Origin: Georgenia ruanii
GTDB lineage: Bacteria; Actinomycetota; Actinomycetes; Actinomycetales; Actinomycetaceae
Reading direction: 5' to 3'
NCBI RefSeq assembly: GCF_009193175.1
Contig: NZ_VUKE01000006.1
Coordinates: forward strand, 110,885-174,884
Length of the DNA: 64,000 nt
Shown here: piece after piece, positions 35,373 to 45,079 of the stretch
Position numbering within the stretch: the first letter of the stretch is position 1
Layout: every line of letters begins with the position of its first letter
Notes under the pieces: generated by a model
What the model was told of the DNA's origin: nothing
The model's database searches: none
What the model saw: the letters and a program-made list of their open reading frames with translations, nothing else
Made by a program: the position numbers and the translations under genes

Positions 35373-37307
35373 ATGATGGCTGGCCCTACGCAGATGGACC
35401 GCGTCGTCGTGCGATTCGCTGGCGACTCCGGGGATGGCATGCAACTCATCGGCGATCGGTTCACGGCCGATGCTGCGACGTTCGGCAACGACGTGTCGAC
35501 ACTCCCCAACTTCCCGGCCGAGATCCGCGCCCCCGCCGGCACGCTCGCGGGAGTGTCGAGCTTCCAGATCCACCTCGCCGACTACGACATCCTCACCCCT
35601 GGTGACGCTCCGGACGTCCTCGTCGCCATGAACCCGGCCGCGTTGCGGGCGAACCTCGAGGACCTGCGGCCCGGCGGCGACCTCATCGTGGACACCGCGG
35701 AGTTCAAGCCGCGTCCCCTGGCGAAGGTTGGATACGAGTCGAATCCCCTCGATGACGGGACCCTCAGCGGGTTCACCGTCCACTCCCTGGACATGACGAA
35801 GCTGGCGACCGCGTCGGTCGAGCACCTTGGGCTAGGACGCAAGGACGCGGCTCGGGTCAAGAACATGTTCGCGCTGGGGCTCGTCTCCTGGCTCTTCCAA
35901 CGTCCGCTGGACGGCACGATCTCCTTCATCGAGTCCCGCTTCGGGCGCAAGGACCCCACGATCGCCGCGGCCAACGTCGCTGCGCTCAAGGCGGGCTGGA
36001 ACTACGGCGACACGACCGAGGCGTTCCGATCCGGCTACATCGTGCAGCCGGCGACGCTGCCCCCGGGGCGGTACCGCAACATCTCGGGGGGCCTCGCGCT
36101 GTCGTACGGACTCATGGCCGCCTCGGCGCGTTCGGGCCTCCAGCTGTTCGTCGGGGCCTACCCGATCACCCCTGCGTCGAACCTCCTGCACGAGCTGAGC
36201 AAGCACAAGCACGCCGGCGTGGTGACCTTCCAGGCGGAGGACGAGATCGCGGCCGCCGGTGCCGCCCTGGGAGCGGCGTTCGGCGGCAAGCTCGCCGTGA
36301 CGACGACCTCGGGACCCGGATTCTCCCTGAAGCAGGAGGTCATCGGACTGGCAGTCTCGCTCGAGCTTCCGCTGGTCATCGTCGATGTGCAACGTGGCGG
36401 CCCGTCGACCGGGCTCCCCACGAAGACGGAGCAGGCCGACCTCCTCATGGCCATGTTCGCCCGGAACGGGGAGGCGCCGATCCCGATCGTCGCACCGCAG
36501 TCGCCGGGGGACTGCTTCGATGCGGCTTTCGAGGCCGCGCGGATCGCCGTCGCCTCACGCACCCCGGTGGTCCTGCTGGCCGACGGGTACCTCGCGAACG
36601 GGGCCGAGCCGTGGAAGATTCCCGACCTCGATGACCTGCCCGTCATCGAGCCCGCCTTCGCGACCGAGACGAACCACGTGACGGAGGACGGCGAGGAGGT
36701 CTTCTGGCCCTACCTCCGCGACGACCTGACGCTCGCCCGCCCATGGGTGGTGCCCGGCACCCCGGGGCTCGAGCACAGGATCGGCGGCATCGAGAAGTCC
36801 GACGGGCCCGGCCACATCTCCTACGCCCCGGCCAACCACCAGCAGATGGTCTCGCTGCGGCAGCAGAAGGTGGACCGCGTCGCCGACCGGCTCCCGCAGG
36901 TCCAGGTCGAGGACCCGGGTGCGAGGGACGGTTCAGGCGCCTCGGTGCTGGTGCTCGGATGGGGGTCGACCTACGGACCGATCGGGGCCGCGTGCCGGCG
37001 CGTGCGGCGCACCGGGCGCCGGGTGGCGCACGCGCAGCTGCGATACCTCAACCCGTTCCCGCAAAACCTGGGCGCACTGCTCCGGAGCTACGACAAGGTG
37101 ATCGTGCCCGAGATGAACCTGGGCTACGGCTACGGCGGTCAGCTGGCGATGCTGCTCCGGGCCAAGTACCTCGTCGACGTCGAAGGTCTGCAGCAGGTGC
37201 GCGGGATGCCGTTCCGGCCCGCCGAGCTGGCGGAGCTGCTCACGCGCTCGATCGACGGCACGCACACCGATGATGAGATGGCAGGTTCCACGTGGCACCA
37301 GAGCTGA
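35373..37307 (+). CDS. korA: 2-oxoacid:ferredoxin oxidoreductase, fused gamma-alpha subunit
   Basis: A 644-residue KorA-type subunit. The N-terminal gamma domain (VVVRFAGDSGDGMQLIGDRF, PNFPAEIRAPAGTLAGVSSFQ) is fused to the alpha domain (GAYPITPASNLLHELSKH, FQAEDEIAAAGAALGAAFGG, TTSGPGFSLKQEVIG). It decarboxylates a 2-oxo acid, most often 2-oxoglutarate, together with KorB, and reduces ferredoxin. ATG codons at 35373 and 35376 are adjacent, with no strong ribosome site. It overlaps korB by 16 bases. The valine genes leave 2-ketoisovalerate as a possible alternative substrate. Confidence 0.9.
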   Translation: MMAGPTQMDRVVVRFAGDSGDGMQLIGDRFTADAATFGNDVSTLPNFPAEIRAPAGTLAGVSSFQIHLADYDILTPGDAPDVLVAMNPAALRANLEDLRPGGDLIVDTAEFKPRPLAKVGYESNPLDDGTLSGFTVHSLDMTKLATASVEHLGLGRKDAARVKNMFALGLVSWLFQRPLDGTISFIESRFGRKDPTIAAANVAALKAGWNYGDTTEAFRSGYIVQPATLPPGRYRNISGGLALSYGLMAASARSGLQLFVGAYPITPASNLLHELSKHKHAGVVTFQAEDEIAAAGAALGAAFGGKLAVTTTSGPGFSLKQEVIGLAVSLELPLVIVDVQRGGPSTGLPTKTEQADLLMAMFARNGEAPIPIVAPQSPGDCFDAAFEAARIAVASRTPVVLLADGYLANGAEPWKIPDLDDLPVIEPAFATETNHVTEDGEEVFWPYLRDDLTLARPWVVPGTPGLEHRIGGIEKSDGPGHISYAPANHQQMVSLRQQKVDRVADRLPQVQVEDPGARDGSGASVLVLGWGSTYGPIGAACRRVRRTGRRVAHAQLRYLNPFPQNLGALLRSYDKVIVPEMNLGYGYGGQLAMLLRAKYLVDVEGLQQVRGMPFRPAELAELLTRSIDGTHTDDEMAGSTWHQS

Positions 37308-38338
37308 AGCTGTCCCGTTCCGTCCCGGGGGCGACGTCGCCGCTGACGCGCAAGGACTTCACCTCTGACCAGGAGGTGCGGTGGTGCCCGGGGTGCGGGG
37401 ACTACGTGGTCCTGGCCACCGTTCAGGGGTTCTTGCCCGAGCTCGGCGTGAGGCGCGAGAACATCGTGTTCATCTCCGGCATCGGGTGCTCCTCCCGTTT
37501 TCCGTACTACCTCAACACCTACGGGATGCACTCGATCCACGGCCGGGCCCCGGCGATCGCCACCGGGCTGTCGGTCACCCGGCCGGATCTGTCGGTGTGG
37601 GTGGTCACCGGCGACGGAGACGCCCTGTCGATCGGGGGCAACCACCTCATCCACGCGCTGCGGCGCAACGTGGATATCAAGATCCTGCTGTTCAACAACC
37701 GCATCTACGGGCTCACCAAGGGGCAGTACTCGCCGACGTCGGAGATCGGCAAGATCACCAAGTCGAGTCCCGCCGGGTCGGTGGACGAGCCCCTGGACGC
37801 GGTGTCGCTCGCCCTCGGTGCCGGTGCCACGTTCGTCGCGCGGACCATCGACTCCGAGCGGGAGCACATGACTTCCGTGCTTCGCGCCGCCGCCGAGCAC
37901 CCCGGATCGGCCCTGGTGGAGATCTACCAGAACTGCAACATCTTCAACGACGGAGCCTTCGAGGAGATCAAGTCCGCGGACACCCGTGACCAGCGCCTGC
38001 TGCGGCTCCAGGCCGATGCACCGCTGACCTTCGGCGCGGGCGGGCAGAGCAAGATCGTGCTCGGTGAGAACGGACAGCTCCAGGCCAGCCAGGACCCGAC
38101 GCGCGCCGCCCTCGTGCACGACCCGAGCGTGGAGAACCCGGCCCGCGCGTTCGCCCTCGCACGACTGGCGATCGGCGAGGACGGCGTCGTGCCGATCGGC
38201 GTCTACCGCGACGTGGAGCGGCCCACCTACGACGAGCGCGTCAGCGATCAGATTGCCGCCGCCGGTGGCGAAGACCCCGCGCGGTGGGCGGCGTCGGTCG
38301 AACGCGTCCTCGTCGGTTCGGAGTCCTGGGTCGTCTGA
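37292..38338 (+). CDS. korB: 2-oxoacid:ferredoxin oxidoreductase beta subunit
   Basis: A 348-residue TPP-binding subunit with a GTG start inside the korA end. VRWCPGCGDYVVLATVQ gives cluster-ligand Cys residues, SGIGCSSRFPYYLNTYGMH is typical, and the TPP motif is GDGDALSIGGNHLIHALRRN with NNRIYGLTKGQYSPTS. It ends in ESWVV. With KorA and the ferredoxin upstream it forms a complete oxygen-tolerant KGOR-type system as known in mycobacteria. Confidence 0.93.
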   Translation: MAPELKLSRSVPGATSPLTRKDFTSDQEVRWCPGCGDYVVLATVQGFLPELGVRRENIVFISGIGCSSRFPYYLNTYGMHSIHGRAPAIATGLSVTRPDLSVWVVTGDGDALSIGGNHLIHALRRNVDIKILLFNNRIYGLTKGQYSPTSEIGKITKSSPAGSVDEPLDAVSLALGAGATFVARTIDSEREHMTSVLRAAAEHPGSALVEIYQNCNIFNDGAFEEIKSADTRDQRLLRLQADAPLTFGAGGQSKIVLGENGQLQASQDPTRAALVHDPSVENPARAFALARLAIGEDGVVPIGVYRDVERPTYDERVSDQIAAAGGEDPARWAASVERVLVGSESWVV

Positions 38339-38451
38339 GGCGGACGGCGCCGACGCCGTCCCCTGGCGGACGCTGCCGAACGCCCGTTCTCCCGTGATGT
38401 GTGCGGAGCCGTGCGCAACAAGCGGTCGGCGATCGGCGCGGGGCGAGCAGC

Positions 38452-38965
38452 GACCGGGGCTCGGCGAAGTCGCCGGCTCGTTCGCGGAGCGCCGCCGGGG
38501 TGCGCACCAGTGTCCGCGTTTCCTCCTGGTCGAGGCCGGGCGGGGCGAAGACCTCGTCGTTGAGCGACGCCGTCGCCGCCTCGACCCGATCCCGCCCGGC
38601 CTCGGTCAGCACCAAGATGTCGCCCGGCCGTCGCGCGGATGAGGCTCACGGCGGACGAGGCCGTCCCGCTCGAGCCGGTCGACGGTGTTGGTGACGCTGG
38701 CGGGATGGACCTGCAGGCGGGCGGTCGCGCTCGCCATGGGGAGGCGGCCTTCGCGGGTGAACGCGAGGAGCCGGAGCATCTCGTAGCGGGCGAAGCTCAA
38801 TCCATGCGGTCTGAGAGCCTGGTCGATCCGTGCCAGCATCAGCTGCTGCGCACGCATGACGCTGGTGACCGCGGCCATCCCGTCGGCTGCGCGCTCCCAC
38901 CCGTGGGACAGCCATTGCCGACGTGCCTCGGCGATCGGGTCGGCCGGCAGCGGCGGGCGTGGCAC
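38452..38965 (-). pseudogene. MarR-family regulator, frameshifted copy
   Basis: A near copy of the MarR protein at 7690-8226. It starts at a GTG at 38965 behind AAGGAGG and matches closely through LVRREPHPRDGRAT. There, ACGATC of the intact gene reads ACATC, a one-base loss at 38618/38619, and the frame ends in SWC. The next frame continues LTEAGRDRVEAATASLNDEVF to GDFAEPR, after which similarity stops and no stop codon follows for about 70 codons. Its promoter in the intact locus lies upstream of thiolase, and that region is missing here. Confidence 0.8.
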
Positions 38966-39025
38966 GATCGACCACCTCCTTCTCTCCCGGCGGCAGCGGT
39001 CGCCGCAGACGCCGCGTGACGCGGC

Positions 39026-39336
39026 TCAGACCCGCAGGACGAGGGCGTCGCCCTGCCCACCGCCTCCGCACAGGGACGCCACGCCCAGCCCGCCGCCGCG
39101 GCGGCGCAGCTCGAGGGCCAGGGTGAGGGCCAGGCGTGCCCCCGACATGCCGACCGGGTGGCCGAGCGCAATCGCCCCTCCGTTGACGTTGACGATCTCG
39201 GGATCGATGCCGAGGGCGCGCGTCGAGGCGATCGCCACACTGGCGAAGGCCTCGTTGATCTCGACGAGCTCGAGGTCCGCCATGGCGACTCCCGCACGCC
39301 CGACCGCCTCGGTGATCGCACGGGCGGGCTGGCGCG
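39026..39336 (-). pseudogene. thiolase, C-terminal fragment only
   Basis: Encodes the last 101 residues of a thiolase (from QPARAI to ALVLRV), differing from the 8282-9451 protein at 8 positions by eye. NEAFA, GHPVG and CGGGGQG are kept, but the nucleophilic Cys domain (residues 1-288) is absent. Similarity ends at about 39333 within CGGGCGGGCTGG and changes directly into the Pro-rich coding DNA of the membrane protein on the other strand. It cannot be a working thiolase. Confidence 0.88.
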
Positions 39337-39495
39337 CCCGCCACCGAGTCGTCGACCGGGGGAGGAGCGCCCGCCGCGCCGTCTTCCGGCCGCCGCACCG
39401 GCCTCCCGCGATCCGGCGCCTCTGCCGCGCCGGCTGCGGACCCGCGGCCTGCCCCGGCGGCGACGACGCCGGCTCCGGACCCGCGGCCTGCCCCG

Positions 39496-40512
39496 GTGGC
39501 GGCGACCACGCCGGCTCCCCGCTCCGGCGCCACCCGGGCCGGCACGGGCCCGTCCGCGGGGCGCACACCCCCGGCGAAGCGGCACGCCACGGCTCGCCCG
39601 GAAGGTCGGCGACACGGTCCCTACACCGCTCCCCAGTGGGCGGGGTCAGCGGCGCTCGGCGTGGTCGGGCTGCTGGTCGTCGCGGCGCTGGCGGTGCTGC
39701 TGGCACGGTGGTTGGTCGGCGTGGGTGCTGTGGAGAACTTCCTCGCGGACTACCCCGGCACGTACGACCTGCCCGAGTCGGCGCCCACGGGGATCCCCGC
39801 GTGGCTCGGGTGGCAGCACTTCTTCAACGTCTTCCTGATGGTGCTGATGATCCGCAGCGGCTTGCGTGTCCGCCTGGAGAAGCGTCCGAGCGCGTACTGG
39901 ACCCCGCGCTGGAACTCGAAGGGGAAGATCAGTCTCGAGCTGTGGTTCCATCAGTCGCTGGACCTTCTCTGGCTGGTCAACGGCGTCGTCTTCGTCGTCC
40001 TGCTGTTCGCCACGGGGCACTGGATGCGCATCGTGCCGACCAGCTGGGACGTGTTCCCGAACGCCGTGTCGGCGGCGCTGCAGTATCTCTCGCTCGACTG
40101 GCCGACGGAGAGCGGCTGGACCAACTACAACGGCCTTCAGCAACTCGCCTACTTCGCCACGGTCTTCGTCGCCGCGCCTCTCGCTGTCCTCAGCGGCGTC
40201 CGGATGTCGGGCCTCTGGCCGAAGGACGCCGGGAGGCTGAACAAGCTGTACCCGGTGGAATGGGCGCGCGCCGTGCACTTTCCCGTGATGCTGTACTTCG
40301 TGGCCTTCATCATCGGCCATGTCGCGATGGTGCTCGCCACGGGGGCGCTGCGGAACCTCAATCACATGTATGCAGCGCAGGACGCGGTGAGCTGGACCGG
40401 GTTCTGGATCTTCGCCGGCTCGTTGGTCGTGATAGTGGCCGCCTGGGTCGCCGCCCGCCCCCTCGTCCTCGCGCCGATCGCCGGGCTGTTCGGCAGGGTC
40501 AGTGCGCGCTGA
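39496..40512 (+). CDS. cytochrome b/b6-like membrane protein, N-terminally truncated copy
   Basis: A 338-residue paralogue of the 16866-18497 protein. All six membrane segments and the His-bearing motifs are kept ([36 protein letters not shown]). The frame is open from 39316 and there encodes [14 protein letters not shown], like residues 180-194 of the intact protein, but it has no start codon before the GTG at 39496. That GTG has no clear ribosome site. The original start and about 170 residues were lost at the junction with the thiolase fragment. It may be a pseudogene, or it may have gained a new start; the conserved sequence over 340 codons suggests recent or continuing use. Confidence 0.68.
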   Translation: MAATTPAPRSGATRAGTGPSAGRTPPAKRHATARPEGRRHGPYTAPQWAGSAALGVVGLLVVAALAVLLARWLVGVGAVENFLADYPGTYDLPESAPTGIPAWLGWQHFFNVFLMVLMIRSGLRVRLEKRPSAYWTPRWNSKGKISLELWFHQSLDLLWLVNGVVFVVLLFATGHWMRIVPTSWDVFPNAVSAALQYLSLDWPTESGWTNYNGLQQLAYFATVFVAAPLAVLSGVRMSGLWPKDAGRLNKLYPVEWARAVHFPVMLYFVAFIIGHVAMVLATGALRNLNHMYAAQDAVSWTGFWIFAGSLVVIVAAWVAARPLVLAPIAGLFGRVSAR

Positions 40513-40666
40513 GCCAGCGGGGACGGGCGGGTTGTGGCTGGCGACCCGCCCGAGCCTCGAACCTGCCGTGTGCCGCCGGCCGCGGCGACCGCCCGCGACG
40601 GGCGCACTGCCGGCCCCCCGGTCTCACTGAGGGGGCGTCACCTCGGATGACCCGGTGGCTCCGTCC

Positions 40667-41236
40667 TTACTCGTGCGCGTTCTTCGGCGCCCGGCTGCCG
40701 CTGGGCCTGGTGTCACCGGCGGCGTCGCGCATGGCGGTGAGCGACTTCATGAGGTCCTTGACCATCCGCGGGGTCGTCCCCGGCATGCCGAAACCGGACT
40801 CGGACAGGGCGCGGGTCGCCTTCGCGACCGTCTCACGCCCCTCGTCCGTGATGGTCACGCAGGTGGCCCGACGATCGGTGGGGTGCGGGCTGCGGTAGAG
40901 GAATCCCCGGGCCTCGAGCCGGTCGGTGGCCAGGGTCGCCGTGGTGGCGTGGACAAGGAGGTTCCTCGCGAGGCTGGAAATCAGCCGGGTGCCCGACTCC
41001 GAGAGCTCCAGAGTCATCAGCATCAGGTAGTCGGTCATGTTGAGACCGTGGCCCTTGAGCTCGGTGTCGACCTTGTCCGCTACGATCCGCTCGAAGCGCA
41101 GGAGCGAGGTCAGGGCCTGGAAGCGCTGGGGGTCGCCATCGAGGTTCTGCTCCTTCCAGTAGTACGCAGCCCACTCCACCGGATCGGTGATGTCAGGAAG
41201 GTTGCCCTGAGTCGGGGCGTGCTTCTTTGACGGCAT
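40667..41236 (-). CDS. MarR-family transcriptional regulator
   Basis: A 189-residue regulator of a different MarR group from the 7690 protein. The helical core FERIVADKVDTELKGHGLNM is followed by TDYLMLMTLELSESG, LARNLLVHATTATLATDRLEARGFL and the wing SPHPTDRRATCVTITDEG. The ATG at 41236 follows GAGGAG. It faces the thioesterase gene across an AT-rich region that holds an inverted repeat (41300-41327). The same operator form upstream of ferredoxin-korAB and the PPDK-like operon makes this protein the best local candidate for their regulator. Confidence 0.88.
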   Translation of the reverse strand: MPSKKHAPTQGNLPDITDPVEWAAYYWKEQNLDGDPQRFQALTSLLRFERIVADKVDTELKGHGLNMTDYLMLMTLELSESGTRLISSLARNLLVHATTATLATDRLEARGFLYRSPHPTDRRATCVTITDEGRETVAKATRALSESGFGMPGTTPRMVKDLMKSLTAMRDAAGDTRPSGSRAPKNAHE

Positions 41237-41299
41237 CGGTGTCTCCTCGTCGTGCCCGAGATCAGGGTCAGGGTGCGTCCTGCTACCCAACCATGCAAC

Positions 41300-41327
41300 T
41301 CTACCAACGGACGTTAGATAGTAGAGA
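41300..41327. promoter_or_regulatory. operator TCTACCA-N14-GTAGAGA between MarR and thioesterase
   Basis: CTCTAC and GTAGAG are exact inverted arms whose words start 21 bases apart, as at 34830 and 47150. GTTAGA lies between them. The complement of the left arm contains TAGAGT, a possible -10 for the MarR gene. Confidence 0.55.
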
Positions 41328-41349
41328 ACTGGACGGCTCGATGTGATGA

Positions 41350-41378
41350 TTGTTGTGCACTAGACAATTTAGTAGACT
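41350..41378 (+). promoter_or_regulatory. promoter of the thioesterase gene
   Basis: TTGTTG at 41350-41355 and TAGACT at 41373-41378 are 17 bases apart. Transcription would begin close to the ATG at 41385, so the message may be leaderless. Confidence 0.5.
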
Positions 41379-41384
41379 GCGGTC

Positions 41385-41480
41385 ATGACGTCCTGCGACC
41401 CTTGTCCGACCTCCTTCCGGTCCCCGGGGGCCGGGACGGAACGGCTCGGTTCGGCCGCGACGCCGTCCACGGACCGATGA
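41385..41480 (+). CDS. possible leaderless 31-residue upstream peptide
   Basis: An ATG at 41385, at the expected transcription start, opens 31 codons (MTSCDPCPTSFRSPG at the start). The frame closes with a TGA that overlaps the thioesterase ATG (ATGA). Leaderless starts and coupled upstream peptides are common in actinobacteria. There is no homology evidence, so it may be chance. Confidence 0.3.
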   Translation: MTSCDPCPTSFRSPGAGTERLGSAATPSTDR

Positions 41481-42391
41481 CCGGCCTGAGCGAGGTGATC
41501 GAGCTGCTCGACGTCGAGCAGGTCGATGGCATGCTCTTCCGCGGTTCCCAGCCGCAGGCCAGCCCGCCCCGGGTCTTCGGAGGGCAGGTCCTCGCCCAGG
41601 CGCTCCGGGCTGCCGGCCGCACGGTCCCGGTGCGAAGGCTGCCGCACAGCCTGCATGCCTACTTCATCCGGCCGGGTCATTGCCGGGCACCGATCGTGTA
41701 CGACGTCGCCCGCCTGCGTGATGGCGGATCGCTGTCGGTGCGCCGCATCTCGGCGATCCAGGACGGTGAGACGATCTGCGAGATGACGAGCTCCTTCGCC
41801 GAGCCCGAGGAGAGCGGGCCCTCGCGGTGGACGGCTCCGGTCGTCCGTGGCCCGGAGGAGCTGCCGGATGTGGCCGCTCGTCTCGAGCGGTACGCCGACG
41901 AGCTTGACGGGTGGTGGGTGCGCGAACGCCCCTTCGACCTGCGCCCGGTGGACCCCCCGCCGCGGGCGGCCCTCGACGAGCTGGACGACGCCGACGTCGT
42001 CGACCCCGTCATCCGGCTGTGGCTGCGCGCGGACGGGCCGGTGCCCGACGACGCCCTCCTGCAGACCTGTCTGATCGCCTACGTCAGCGACATGACGTTG
42101 CTGGAGCCCGTGCTCGTGGCCCGCCGGACCACGACCCTCGGCCCAGGCTCTGTCGCCTCCCTCGACCACGCGATGTGGTTCCACCGCCCGCCGGACCTCT
42201 CCGACTGGCACCTCTACGACAAGCGGATGGTCGGAGAGGCCGCCCGTCGTGGCCTGGCCGCCGGCCGCATGTTCAACCGGGCGGGCGACCTGGTCGCCAC
42301 GGTCAACCAGGAGGGCTACCTGCGCTCGAAGGACCCGAGCCACTGGACGGGCCCACGACTGCGGCGGGCCGACCAGCCTGCCACCAGCTGA
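41477..42391 (+). CDS. tesB: acyl-CoA thioesterase II
   Basis: A 304-residue double-hotdog thioesterase. LLDVEQVDGMLFRGSQPQ and RVFGGQVLAQALRAAGRTV start the first domain; PHSLHAYFIRPG and the second-domain SLDHAMWFHRPPDLSDWHLYD are family hallmarks. Catalytic Asp, Thr and Gln residues are expected in SVASLDHAMW and VFGGQ. It frees CoA from medium or long acyl-CoAs. The ATG at 41477 is the usual family start; a TTG 25 codons earlier would add a tail of unclear origin. Confidence 0.88.
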   Translation: MTGLSEVIELLDVEQVDGMLFRGSQPQASPPRVFGGQVLAQALRAAGRTVPVRRLPHSLHAYFIRPGHCRAPIVYDVARLRDGGSLSVRRISAIQDGETICEMTSSFAEPEESGPSRWTAPVVRGPEELPDVAARLERYADELDGWWVRERPFDLRPVDPPPRAALDELDDADVVDPVIRLWLRADGPVPDDALLQTCLIAYVSDMTLLEPVLVARRTTTLGPGSVASLDHAMWFHRPPDLSDWHLYDKRMVGEAARRGLAAGRMFNRAGDLVATVNQEGYLRSKDPSHWTGPRLRRADQPATS

Positions 42392-43381
<990 letters not shown>

Positions 43382-43562
43382 ACCCTCGTGGCCGGGCCGA
43401 CCGGCGCTGATCACCAGCCGGTCGGCCACCGCCGTCGCCGACACCCCGCGTCGAGGTGACGGACACGCCCGGTCGTCCGAGCGCAGGAGCGTGACCGCCG
43501 GCACGCCCGGACGACTGCGCATTGCTCACAGCTCGTCGGCGAGATGGTCGCCCACGAGCTGC

Positions 43563-45079
43563 TCAGGCACCGGTAGGGGCCGGGCTGGGATGGTTCGCTC
43601 GGATCCACTGCTTGTTGATCTTTCCGACGGCCGTCCTGGGGAGCGCGTCGGCGAAGGACCATGCCTTGGGACACTTGTAACCGGGCCAGGTGCTCACGGT
43701 AGAACGCCGAGAGCTCCTGCTCGTCGAGATCGCCACCGTCGCTCACGACGAGCGCGACTCCATCTCTGCGTCCGGTACGCCGTAGCACGCGACGTCGGTC
43801 ACCCGGGGATGTTGCAGGAGAGCCTGTTCTACCTCGGCGGGGTAGATGTTGACCCCGCCGGAGACCACCATGTCGCTGGCGCGGTCCGTGATCCAGACGT
43901 AGCCGTCTGCATCCATGCGCCCGATCTCCCCGAGCGTGAAGCTGCCGTCTACGCCGCTGTCGGCGCTGCCGCCGGAGACGTAGGTGATGCCTCGGCCCGT
44001 CGTGTCACGGAACCAGAGCGCACCTTCGATCCCGGGCCCTGCGTCCGACCCGTCCGGCGCTCGGATAAATGCCTCGAACGGAGGAATGGCGCGGCCCACC
44101 GAGCCCGGGCGGGTCATCCACTCCTCGGCGCTGATCATGCACGTGGTGCCGACCTCGCTCGCGCCATAGCTTTCCCAGATGACGGGCCCCACCAGTCGAT
44201 CATCGCCCGCTTGACGCGCTCGGGACATTTCGCGCCCACCTGAAGGACGTACTTCAGGGCTGCTGTGGTCGAACCGGTCTCGCACGTCCGCCGGCAGGTT
44301 GAGCAACCGCTGGAAGTGCGCCGGCACCATGATCGACGAGCCGATATGGTCTCGCTCGATGGCGGCGAGGAGGTTCGTGGCGTCGTGCTTGCCGAGAACG
44401 GTGATTGGGACGCCCGCCACGAGCAGGCGCGTGCTGGTCAGGGGGCCGGAGTGGTGCATCGGGCCGACGACGAGATGTCGACCGTATTCGACCATGCGGT
44501 TGGTGCCGAGGCGCTCGACGTGCTCCCGATGTCCTTGCCCCGAGCCATGATGTGTGCGACAGCGCGACACCCTTCGGGCGGCCGGTGGTGCCGGACGTGT
44601 AGACGACGGTACGCCGCGGTGCCAGGTCCGTCGCCGGCTCTGCGTCGCCGGCACGCGCGCGCCACTCCGACCAGGCATCGACGTCCTCGGGCAGGTCGCC
44701 GTCGCCCCAGGCGACGACACGTCCGATCCCGGCCTCGGTGGCCGCGTGCACTGTCACGGCAGCGTGGTCGGCGCTGGTCAGCACCACGTCGACACCGGCA
44801 TTCTGGAGGATGTAGCCCAGCTTACCCGCGGTGAGCTGGGCGTTTACCGCCACTTCTGAGGCACCCGCCAACGTGCAGCTGACGCGGGCGAGCAGCGTAT
44901 CGGCGCTGTTCGGGGGCGAAGACGGCGACACGGCGCTCGTCCCTGAGCGGCTCCGCCTGCAGGGCGTTGAGCGCCGGGCGCAGGTAGTCGTCGACGTCGG
45001 CCCAGCCGAATGTCTGCTCCGGGTCGCGGAGCGCCACCTCGTCCGGGCGCTCGGCAGCGAGGGCGGCGGCGAAGGTCAT
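43563..45079 (-). pseudogene. AMP-dependent acyl-CoA synthetase, multiply frameshifted
   Basis: An ANL-family ligase broken across all three frames. Recognisable parts in order are MTFAAALAAERPDEVALRDP, NSADTLLARVSCTLAGA, YTSGTTGRPKGVALSH (P-loop), VERLGTNRMVEYGRHLVVG, VIWESYGASEVGTTCM, EIGRMDADGYVWITDR, DMVVSGGVNIYPAEVEQ and PRTAVGKINKQW (catalytic Lys). Frame changes fall near 44916, 44553, 44261, 44190, 43765 and 43690; two of them cancel each other. Put together, the chain is a full-length synthetase of about 500 residues ending at 43563. Its ATG overlaps the stop of the PPDK-like gene. It is either decayed or badly base-called. Confidence 0.8.
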
